Source: Paracentrotus lividus
Lineage: Eukaryota; Echinodermata; Echinoidea; Camarodonta; Echinidae
Assembly: GCA_940671915.1 (NCBI GenBank)
Contig: CALNVZ010003425.1
Span: forward strand, 39,679,170-39,743,169
Length of the DNA: 64,000 nt
Reading direction: 5' to 3'
Shown: one piece after another, positions 24,765 through 37,200 of the stretch
Layout: the number at the start of each line of letters is the position of its first letter
Numbering within the stretch: the stretch's first letter is position 1
Translations under genes and position numbers: made by a program
The notes under the pieces: model-generated
What the model was told of the DNA's origin: nothing
The model's input: only the letters and a program-made list of their open reading frames with translations
The model's database searches: none

Positions 24765-24925
24765 CCATTATCATCACCATCATCATCATCATCATCATCA
24801 CCACCATCATCATTATCATCACCATCATCATCATTATCATCACCATCATCATCATCATCGTCATCAGCATTATTTGACATCATAGCGCCACGCCTGACGG
24901 ACGTGTGCGCTCTAGAAGAATCCAC

Positions 24926-24959
<34 letters not shown>

Positions 24960-25026
24960 ATTATCATTATCATTATCAACAACGTTATTATCATGATCCT
25001 CATCATCACCATTGCTCCCCATCATT

Positions 25027-25057
<31 letters not shown>

Positions 25058-28000
25058 CCACCACCACCACCACCACCACCACCATCACCATCATCATTAT
25101 CATCACCATAATCACTTTTCCTTATCAAGTTCCCATTTCCACCCTATTACTCTCTCTCTCTCCTCTCCCTAAATTACCATCACCATCACCATCATTATGA
25201 TACACAACCACCACTTTTTGATTCCCAATTATCTGATCAGGAATGCCAAAACCAGTGAACGTACTCCATCGGAAGATCATCCGAGCGACCTACCTCCACT
25301 ACTTCTCCTATCTTACTCCCGATGATGTCTACTACATCGCGCTACCAATGTACCACTCGGCCGCTCTCCTCCAAGGGCTCTTCTCAATTTGGTATTACGG
25401 TGAGTTAATGCTTGGAGGAAATAAAGAAAAATGGGAATATATATCATGGCATGATACATTCTGGAACGCAGAAGTTGTTATTGTAGTCTTTTAGCAGGAA
25501 TTGATAGCTGATAATTTCCATGAAGCCCTTCGACAACGTTGAACTTGAAAGAAGAATCTCTATGCAACACGGATAGTGTTGACACGTATAGTGTTTTCCT
25601 CATGTTCTAATGATGAACTGGCTAATCAAAATCTGTTTCGATAAATTACCGAATCCAATGAATAAGATATAAGGCATCGTGTTCTTAAGATGCTTTCTTC
25701 ATGGGCACTGATCTTCACCACCATTGTCAGGAAAACAATTACCTCTTGCTTTGAACATCTTTAAAAGCCACGCCTATTATTTGAGATGGTGATTTAATGT
25801 AACATAATGGATAATAAAAAACTGAGATATGAAAGCTAAGATTATACATATTTACCCTAACCCTCAAATCAACGAAAGTCTCGCCATGTTTACGCAATCT
25901 TGTAAAGATGATTTAAAGAGCAACACCAAACAATAAACAGTGTTTAAAAAAGAGCCTGTGTGCAAGTGGTTATGGTTAAAATGATAAGTTTACTTTCATT
26001 ACTCCAATTTTATCTTCTCTTACTAGGTGGGACGGCTGCCATAGCAAAACGGTTTTCAGCATCTCATTTCTGGGATGATATAAGAAAATATAGAGCGACA
26101 GGATTTCATTACATCGGTGAACTGTGTCGATATCTTCTGGCCCAACCTAAGGTAAAATGTGACCCAACAAAGAAGAAGTATTGTCTGAATTAGATATCAT
26201 TGATACATCTATCATGTCTATAGTACTCTGACAAGATATTTATATTTGTTTTCTCTATTTAACTGTTTGGTATCTTTGAATATAATCTGGCGACATATTG
26301 GTGGTTTTGAGCGGGCAGATGACATGTATAGAATTCGCTCAATAGTGAGAAGCAAAATTGCTTTAATTCAATGGTACCTGTATTTCATTTCGATATTAAC
26401 AATTGCGATTATAGTGTTTCATATCAATTCTAGTTGTAAACTTAAGAGATAGAGGGCGCTACCATTCTACTCAAAGCGAACGCTCCCATTTACTTTTTCT
26501 GTTTTTGGACAGTTTTTCACTTTATTTTCTTTATTGTGGCGAGCAACTACCCTTTCAAAGAAATGATCAATTTGATTGAGTACGCTCACAGTCTGATTTT
26601 TTTTCAGAAATAGGGATAACTTATTGCAAAGGGAAAAAAAAGTCCTGTCACTTGAATCAATTCGAAAGCCTGGTCAGAACATATTCCTGTACAATATGGC
26701 CAATTTTGAGCCCAGAACAGCTCATGCGCTTCAAAGTCTTGCTCCTCAATGACGCATAATTATATTACACTTTAATGATCACACGGTTTTTAAAAGGTTG
26801 GATTCTCAGCTTTCCAATAATGGTATATTTATTTCAATTGGTTAAACAAAAGTCCTGTCACTTTGAACTATTATAAGAGATTTTTTTCTCGATTGGTCAA
26901 TGTTTACGCAAATCACATGCATATCGCATAGAAAATAATGCGAACGGCGTCTTGGCGAGATCTCTTGGTTTGGAGCATCAATCTATGTAAAATACAGGTT
27001 CTGATTACAACTTCAGCACAATCATGTTATAGGCTTTCCAAAATGTCTTTTTCCTCCATCTGGTCTGAAGCATCTACTAATTAAAACCATGAGAAAAGTT
27101 CATAAATTTCTTTCACCTCCTCGCAGTATTTGCTCCATCACCGGACGGGCGATACCATTCGAATGCAGGGAAGTATTCTTACGCGAGTTTTTGTTATTGC
27201 AGCCAGCTGTATAGATTCTGCGCTTCTCAGCCGTATTTCCAACGTCTCTTTGTTGCGTCTGGCCTCTTAGATAATGGACCCGCCTTGTTTAATTACGATT
27301 TAATGCCACACATTGGTATACGTTAACTTTACATTTTACATAGAGTAGAATTGATATGTTTTGCGAAAATGCAAATATTAGTTGATGGTATCATCATAAT
27401 ACTGTAATTTGACAACCCTTAATGAATGAATCGATGAGATACGATCTTAATATAGACATAACGAGATTGGTAATGAATCACAGAAACCAATTAATAGTCT
27501 GACAATAATACTTATATAATTATAATCATCATGAAATCTAATGAAAATTCGCAGCTTGCGCAGTAACCCAAAACTTTAGATGAGAAGAAGGGGGAAATGT
27601 TTTATTTAACTGCACAATCCAATAACATTGGGTTGATATAACTGTTATCTCAAAGACTTCTTGGGAATTCTATAAATTTACTTCATGTTTTTCTCTTTAG
27701 AAGCTGCATAACTAAAGACATTATAATATTTCGTCGATGTTAGCAATATTCATAATATAGGTTTTCCCGGTCAAGTCTAAACTATCTCCGATCAATTTGA
27801 CATTTCTTACAAGCACTTTCGTCCGAAAGATGATCGCGATTAAAAATCTAAACGTTAATTCAATTAACCGATAGCTCCACTTTATGAGGTACATATGAAC
27901 ATAAAGAGTTTCATTGCAAAGAGTTTAAAATTGACCAGGAAAACTTACTATATTATCATATTGTATATAAGGTGGATCAAATAGAGGAACAGGGCAAATT

Positions 28001-28822
28001 TTAAAACTGTATTTTTCTACAATTTATATTGTTTGGCACTCTTTTATGTGAATTTTTCGGTTGGGGCTGATTCGTAGCCCCCTAGATCCGCGCCTGGTTG
28101 GTAGAAGATTAAGAGTCATTAAGATTGGTATAGTTATACAAAGCTCTAATATCAAATTAATTACAGAACATCTCTCATAATTAAGTCTATTTTTTTCCCT
28201 TTTTTTTTGATCGTTCTCTTTTTGGCAGAAACCAGACGACGGTGTTTACCCGCGTAAAATCAGGGTCTCCCAGGGCAACGGTTTGCGCCCCGAAATTTGG
28301 CGGGAATTTCGGGAGCGATTTCAAGTGGGTAAGATCTTGGAGATCTACGCAGCTACTGAAGGCAACTTTGGTTTCATCAACATTGACGGCAAAGTGGGTA
28401 CCGTGGGCAGGTATCCTTGGTTCATGAAGGTAATATTCATGCCGCATCATTCTCTTTTTAAAATCAATGTACTTTATTTCAAGATTGATACAGGAATGTC
28501 AGCTAAATGACTACAGTGCCGTCTTTTACCATAAAAAATTGCAAACATTATAGTGGTATAATAATGATAACTACCCACTTTTGTTATGTGCCAAAGGGGT
28601 TTAGCTATGTCAGGTACCGGTAAAGAGCAAGCACGAATGATGCTTGATTCAATGATTTTCACTGTCCAGAAATTTGGACCCTTTAAGAGGATTAATTCCT
28701 CAAAATTATTCACGCTTGCACCTCTCCTCCTTCAAGTAACCCGTATAAGTATATAATTTTTTTTATTCAGATTGTTCATAATTTTCATGATTGATCATTT
28801 TCCCCTTCTTTTCTTTCCTTCT

Positions 28823-28873
<51 letters not shown>

Positions 28874-31207
28874 AGTCAATTTTGTATGTCACCCCGATTC
28901 GGCCAATTCTCATCAGTCATGTACTATTGTACTGAGTTATAATCTGATTTTCCCTCTCCGTTAATTAAACAAGAAGTGCTTGAACAAGCTCACTGCTTAA
29001 TTATCATTTCAAAATGAAATTACAATTGACCTACATAATTCCTTTTCAATCGATATCAAGAGCAATATCAACATATTATATTGTCAACAGTTTTAGTACA
29101 ATCGAAAATTATTTACTTTCGAGCCAATAAAAGCCGTTAATATTAAACATTAATTTTACTATTGTCTTTGTGTATTAAAGATCGATGTATAATTGACCCA
29201 TTTCATTTATCTTGTCTCCCTGGAAATTAAAACAAATCCTTATTATTAGCATAGTGTCAGAAAACATGGTTACCCTATAAATAGTTTCCTTGTTTGATCA
29301 GTACGATTTGGATTTGTTCAATTATGATATATTTGACTTTCTGGGTTGGGCACCTCAATAATATTGAATACATAATTGTATTGTATTTATTTATTAATTA
29401 CCAAATATTTCAACATTTACATAAAAATGTATCCATTATGAAGATGAATAAGCATTTAGTAAATGGAGCCAATAAATAATCCAAGGTTAATGAAATAATG
29501 AATAATCATTTAACATTGTGTTTGTTAGTCCTCCCATCTCTCCGGTCTATTTACGTCCATGAAACTGCTGCAGTCAAACACACACTTACGTATAGTTACG
29601 TTTTTGTTGTTTAATGTTAATTTCATCTCCTATTTTATCATTTCTTATGTATTTCTTTGTTTTACTGGATGAACGAAATTATCACTATTACCACTGCAGC
29701 TGATTATGACGGGAAGGCATCAGTGGGGATCCGCAGAAAAGAAAATAATTTTTGGACGCAACCGGACGTAACTCAACGTAAGTGTCTGTGTGACTGCAGC
29801 ATAAGGGCTCTCCTTGTGCATGGCGGGGTGGCATTAAAAAAAGTGTATTGTTGGATACGCCATTCGATTATTGTCCTCCTATATTCCCAGAGGGCCATTG
29901 ATGCATTGGAGATTGTTGACTATGATTACGCGAGTGGAGAACCCAAGCGAGGAGAAGATGGATTCTGTATTCAGCTTCCGCAAGGTATAAAAACCCACAT
30001 GTACACTGTTAGAACGCGGTTTAAAAATTTCGCTGTTAAAAATAATGTTGGTTTAAAAGTTAAACATTCTTGTTTAATATTTAAAACCGGAAAAGCGAGG
30101 TTTTATAGCCTTAAAAAAGACCTGTTTAGAGATTTGAGTTTAGATATTAAACAGTTTTGTTTAAACAGGCCGAGGCAAATGTCACGTGATAGTCATGAGC
30201 TAATGGCATCGATCGTTACATGCAAGTTAAATCGGCCCAACATTTCAATCATGGCGAAGGATTTATGCCTGACACATTAAATTCGTGTATGTGTGTTGGC
30301 TCAGTGGATAGAGCGTCTGCCTTATAATCGAAAGGTCGTGAGTTCTATACCCGGCCGCGTTAACCAAAAGTTAGAGCGTTTTTAGTTTTGGAGAGAAGCT
30401 TTAAACAATGCTGTCGATATTTTAAACAACCATTAAACAACAGGTTGTTTAAACTTTTAAACAACACGAGTGTTAAAGTTTTAAATAACTACAGGCTGTT
30501 TAATTTCTAAACAACGCCGTGCGATTCACCGGTCAACACGCAGTTGTTTAAGATTTTAAACAACTTGTTTAATTTTTTTCTAACAGTGTAAGATCATACT
30601 ACAGGGGCCAAGGAACGTTTTTGAGTGCTAGTGGTGGGCTAATGAACAAGCATAATATTCATAACAATTGCCTACTATGTATTATTACTGGGGAAAATAG
30701 AGATTAAACAAAAATTCATAACTGTATGTAAAAAAAAATATATATATACCATTCATTGTGATGTCCTTGTTACACGTTTTATATTGATGCTATGATAATG
30801 GAGATAATTAATTATGTTGATGATCATTTATTACATTGATGATCTTTGCCTCGTTTAATAGTGTACGTGTTTACAAAAACAAAATAAAATAATGAACAAT
30901 CCATAAATGGTTGCATAAAACATTTATTTGTAATGTCCTTAGTGATGTCATAATTATAATCATAACAATTAAATGTATTATAAAATCATATTTCAGGTGA
31001 AAAAGGCCTGGCGTTAACCAAAATCAACAAAGACAACCCTTTTACAGGCTACAAAGGCTCCGAAGATAAGAACTTGCGGAAGATTGTGAGCAACGTGAAG
31101 AAATGCGGAGATATGTACTTCAACACTGGTGATCTCCTCATGTTGGACGCTGACGGTTACGTCTACTTCAAGGACCGGGTTGGCGATACATTTAGGTTGG
31201 TGACGTA

Positions 31208-31244
<37 letters not shown>

Positions 31245-34200
31245 GGGGGGGGGGCGAGATGAGTGAAATTTGGAGTACTTGAAATGACTAAGAAATGATG
31301 ATCCTAACGGATTCAGGCAACATGTAATACAAATGTGGCTTGAGCTGTTTACATACAGTTAGCTGTACCTTAATTTACGGAGCCCAGGTCGCCGTTGCAA
31401 TCAACTTTTATGCGATATCATTAAAGCAATTTAATGATTATTAATTTTCGGTTGCTATATAGAGTTCGTTTACAATTGTTTCAGATGATAATATTCCTCT
31501 CTCTGGAGCTCGAATATTTCTTTTGCCTTTTCGTAAATCATGATATCTTCATACAAGGCCTCTCTTACTACTGCGCTCTTCACTAACTCATCTTTTAGCT
31601 TTTCAATTTCACTACTTTCTGTCTCATTTCTTACTTTACCTTTGTTAGCTTGTACTGTGCGATCTGTAATAAATGGTAAACGATATGCCTCACGAAAGAG
31701 TTCTAATGATAACTGGTATTCTTCTAGGAGTCCTATCACAGCAAACCATTGGTCTAGATGGTCCAGGACATAGAGAAGAAGCACACGGCGTTGTTCTAGA
31801 GTCAGGATCTCTTTATTAATAGCCTTTTGTCGAAACCAGCAATATGTGTCATTTCCAAATTTCCGTGGGTATTTGATGATGTGTTCAGTGTGCTTCAGAT
31901 AAGGTTTAACATAATCATCATAATGCAAGTCGAGGTCCCTGCATGTGTCAATGTGGACGAGAAGTTGATTAAAGAAATGACTGCCTTGGTGAATCGCCCA
32001 GGCAGTGATAGAGACGTCTTTGGCTGCCACCGGTCCACATAGGGGTGGATGTCCATGATGACAGAAGAAATAAGCTGAGATGATCCGATCAAACGGATCA
32101 CGAAGCACTGTCATGTAGGAGCAGGGTCGTCCATGCAAGACATCACATATTCCAAAACTGAATCCACCCATGAACACTGTAGGTTTGGAAGTACGACCTT
32201 CCTGTAAGTAACGGTCATATACTTCTGTCGTTTCACGATGGCTCATCGAAACCGGCTTGTCCATTCCTGTTTGTCGGCACACTTGGCTGAGCTTGGTCTT
32301 CGTGGTGGTTCCTCCTGCCTTGTGAAGGTGAACAAATGCTATGTTACAGCGAGAATAATCATCCGTTCTTGAAGACTTTAAACCGTGAATATAATAATTA
32401 GGTAAGCTCCGTCTATTCAGTGTCACGTTGGCAAGAAAGGTAAAACCCGGACTTGTATCTTTGTCGACCATGAGTTCCTCAAGAGTCCTGAAGTTGCTCG
32501 TTTTAGAATACATCCTGTAATAAAAAATGGAATAGAGTTCTGAGTAATATTCGTGGAAGCACTCAGACATAGAAATGAAGTAAGAAAAAAAAACCCATAG
32601 TCAATCACAGTGTGTCCAAACTGTGAAAATACTACTGCAAATGTATCGACATTGTGACAATGGGCAATTCCACACAGTCGTCACATTGCGAACACAGCGT
32701 GAAGGACTCGGACACTGTGTTCGAAGAGTCGACTGTGTGGATTTGGCCCATTTTTGGCACTGGAAACAATACAGCACAATGTGACCACACAATGTGTTTA
32801 CATTTTGTTCACTCTGTGGGACACTTTATTTTCCGGTAGGGCATCTGGGCATGTATATAACAAAATCTATAGGAAGAATTTTTTAGCATTGAAAATCTGA
32901 GCCAACGTTTGAAAATGTCGAACAATATCTGACGATCCATTCTTATAATTATAACAACAGTTTTAATTTGTTTTCTTATGGAGAGAATGCATATTCAGAA
33001 GCTCTGTTTGTAACTATCTACAGCATTTCATTCACAAATTTGTTGGTGTCATAATTGAATTTTTCAGTAGATTATGTCATGTGTGTCGTATTCTGGGGGG
33101 GCTGTTGGTGTTTGGGTGAGTTACGTGTGACTACCGCGCGCCTCCTCCGGTGGGCACTAAAAGTTTGGTATGTATCAATTACTAAGGGGAGCAAATGTAG
33201 ATAAAAAAATAGTTACAACAAGATAAGAATATATTCAGGTGAGAGACATCAATATTGAGGAAAAGGTGGATATTTGAGCCAATTGCACCTTATGAAACCT
33301 ACCTCCTCTACTTAGCTGATATATTACTATTATGGTGGGCCGAAATAGAAAAAATTCAACTCACCTAATGCCCTCCCCCCCCCGCCCCTGCTTATCGTCG
33401 GCAGTGACGTGACGTGAAAAATTTAAGTGGTACCTTTTTGGCTCGCCCGTGTACAAGGGGGCGCCAAAATCAAAATCAAACTGGGGGCAGCCAAAATCAA
33501 ATCACATCGGCCCCCGGGTGCAACTGGATAAGCGCCTGGATATGAAGCTTATGTCCATACATATTTCATCTCTTAACTTGAATTTTGTAAATGTTATGCT
33601 CACAATGTATTATTATGTATGCTATTTAGAGAGTATCTACCGAATAGAACAGAAGGCAAAGAATATAAATGCAAGGTATTTAAAAAATAATAGGCCCACT
33701 CCTTCCGAATAAAACCTGTATGCAATTCCACGGCGTGGTGGATGACTTAATAATTGTGATCAACCGTTGTATACCGAGAACTTTTACACGCCGAATGAAT
33801 CATAATTGTCAAGCATGCTTGCAAGAATTTTTTTTCATTCAAAGGTGAAACAAAGATATCTTTAAATAGATCAATTTCAGATAATTAAATTATATAAGGT
33901 CTTTATAAGTTTATGCAATCATGAGTGAAATAAACGGTCGACAAGAGGGATGTTCTATGTTTCTTCAGCCCGCATATATATGCGGGCTTAGTATACCAGG
34001 AGAATATGTTCAAGTATTGCAGTTCATTGATAAAGGTCCAACCTTAATAACAAAAAAAAAAAAAATAAATACAAAAGAAAGGAAAGAACGAAAAAAACAA
34101 ACAAACAAAAACAACAAGAAAATCCATCCTGAATTTTAAAACTTTGTTATCAGGCGAGCCTAGTTTTGTCGTATCAAACCATCAATCATCCCGGACGGCG

Positions 34201-37200
34201 CTGGCATTCCAAACGTACAACATTGGTTACTCCACCCACGCAGCAATATTATTCATGCCCGTTTGAACTGAAAGCTAATACTATTTTTTAGCTGTAGCTT
34301 TCGTTTGGTGTATAATAACTATTTAATTTTTATTGGGTTGGTCAGTGTCTTTACGAAATGTCTCATGTCTTATACTTACAGCTATTAAAAACACAATAAC
34401 AAAACAGACAACAAAAAACAACAAAAATAAAAAACTAAGAACTGAAAGAAGAAAAGAGAAAAATACCTGTCAATCTGATTTCCTTGTAATCTTGAATACC
34501 ATGGAATTTGTTTTCTTGAAGACCGACCTGATACTCTTGTATCCAGTTCACTGATAATCAAGAATAAAACAATTAATTAAATAGGGAGCTAACGGTATAG
34601 AATACAATGCAACCCTAAAGTTCCATACACCTGTTTTCGATATCCTTTTCAATTTGTGTTGAATCTCTGGGAAATTTGAATTTGACCTTTAATCAGATTT
34701 AACGCTCTCTAATAGACAATTATAAATTATATTATTTCTCTATTATCAGAAAATTAATTATTCAGAAATCATTTGCTAATGGTTGTCCTCTTCCATGCCT
34801 GCAATATTGTTATATAATTGTATTTCTAAAATTGTTTTATTTTATGATGAAAATGATGGTAACTGAACAGCATTTGTAAAGCGCCATTTATCTGCACAAA
34901 CATTCAAAGGCGCCTGGCTCCACAAATTGCCGGAGAAGATATGTTTTGAGTTCAGATTTGAAAGTGTTGTTGTTGTACTGTCGGGGTTGGATAGGTATGG
35001 AGTTCTATTCTGACGATAACATTAACCTTTGAAGAGTTGTATATTCAGGGGAGCATTCATAACAAATATTCCTGATTTTTACTGACAACTGTTATAAGCA
35101 CTAAAATGCATGCATCTGATTGGCGGAGAGCAAAATTGTCAGATAAAACGTCCGACAAGTCCTTTCATGAAACGCACACAGATTTACAGGGATATTATAC
35201 CCCAACTATAGTTGATAATAAAAAAGACTCACCTCCAAACACACAGAATGCAATCATCACCAACAAAAATATGAAAACATGTTTTCGTGTACATCTAGGT
35301 AAGTATTGAAGTCGGATACCTTCAACATACTGACTATAATCACGCTATTACACCTGAAAGAATACGGGACAGAAATTATATGAAAATGTAAATAACTGAT
35401 CATATTCGCTGTGCCCTGCCCCCCCCAAAACAATTAAATGACAAAATAATCGTAGTTTGAAGGTAGAAAAATAAACATACAAACGTGAGATATATCGCTA
35501 AAAGTTATTCATAATACAAGCATAATAAAAATAATGTGTGAAAAAAAGAATACAAATAAACTGATTCCCAAGGACGATGTTGAACCACCATAATCGCTAT
35601 TTATACACCCCGGACATTTTAAGAAAAGAGTGTTTTTATGGTAAGTAAGTATAATACTTATATAATAAACATACACTCAGGTGGTTAACCATACGCGTAA
35701 TGCTCATTCCCGATTTCTCGGGAAAAGGGGTATATTTTTAGTGGCTGAGGTAAAATCGTTGAAATAGGGGTCTTTTATCATTTTTCCCCCGAACTTTTTT
35801 AATCACGGGTAGTTTTCAATTCTTTTAGAAAAATCCTGAAATAGGGACCCAAATATGGTCCAAAAACCTGTGAAAAAGGAGTAATTTTGCTGGCTCCCCC
35901 TCTAAAAGCCTAAAACTGTAAAAGGGGGGGGGGTAATTTTGATGAAGCTTCCCTTCAAAAAACCTGTAATAGGGGGTAAATTTGGCACGGCATCCCATCC
36001 AAAAACCAGTAAAAGGGGGTATCTCTAAAAATCGGGAACGAGCAAACGTGGGTAGTTGACTCATTGTCTGAGTGGAGGGGGGGGGGGCAGGCCAAGGCTA
36101 CGAGAACTAGATGTAAAAAGTCGTAATTATTTTAACTATTGTTGTTTTTTGATACACCAGACGATTGTATGTCTTCAGATTTAACTCATGATCCTATATA
36201 ATTCAATAAAAATTAAAACGAAATGAAACAAAACTTACCTATAGGAGAAGGCGCTGGCAGTCAAAAAAAGTAAAAATAGAGGTAATGTGCTCCTGTAAAG
36301 AGTGCTCGTTGCGTTGTAGTGTGGTGATGATGAATACAAAAAGAATATTGATTAGGCCTACCTACTCTATAATCTTCTTTCTTTTCAAAATGTATCGACC
36401 TTATCTTTCCGCTTTATACATCGATGTTGTTCAATGTATTGTTGTACCACCGTACGGTTAGCCTGTGTTGTTTGACTTCCTACATGCACTATAATTTGTT
36501 TAGACCCTGCTCCTACATAATCTTGACCTAGTGAATTTCAGAAAGCGTAAATTAATAGCGAAATTCAAGTGAATCTGTAGTGAAAATACACTTCTTCATT
36601 CCATTTTCACTCATTTTGAAGTGACGTCAGGGATCACTCGAAATCTTCGAGGGATCCCTGAGGTCACTCCTGATAAAAAATGACTGAAAAACGGAGTGGA
36701 CATTGTATTATTTGGCTCTGTTTAAAAAAAGAAAAAAAGAAGACATTTTTCAGAATAAAGATAAAAAATAAATAAATCTCACTATCTTAAATAATTAACC
36801 ATCACCTTTTGTATTTGTGATTTCTTTGATGTATATAGGTGGAAAGGAGAAAATGTTTCTACGGAAGAAGTCTCCCAGGTTTTGAATACATTCCCTGTCA
36901 TCTTGGAAGCAAATGTTTATGGGGTGGAAATACCTGGTAAGCAAAAACCATGTTTTTATACTATAGATAAATTAATTAATGCCAATACTTTTACTATAAT
37001 AATATATATTTCATTAATTTTTATTCGATTACATCATCTGTGTCGAGGAGTGGGAGGGGGGATAAGCGAAATAATTTGCCATCTTGTCGCGATCTTGTTT
37101 GACATAATACACAAGCACTAAAAAGAGGGACACTTTAGATCAGAGGCATAGACCTAAAGAGAAATGTATTCGGAAAGGGAGGGGGTAAGAAGAAAATTAA

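Noticed and set aside
24557-25200. Asp-, His-, Ile- and Met-rich frames on both strands
   Set aside because: Produced by ATC/ATT/ACC trinucleotide tracts in SLC27A intron 2.
29657-30280. 207-codon plus-strand frame
   Set aside because: Only 29891-29984 is exon 6. The rest is intron and MITE sequence that happens to be open.
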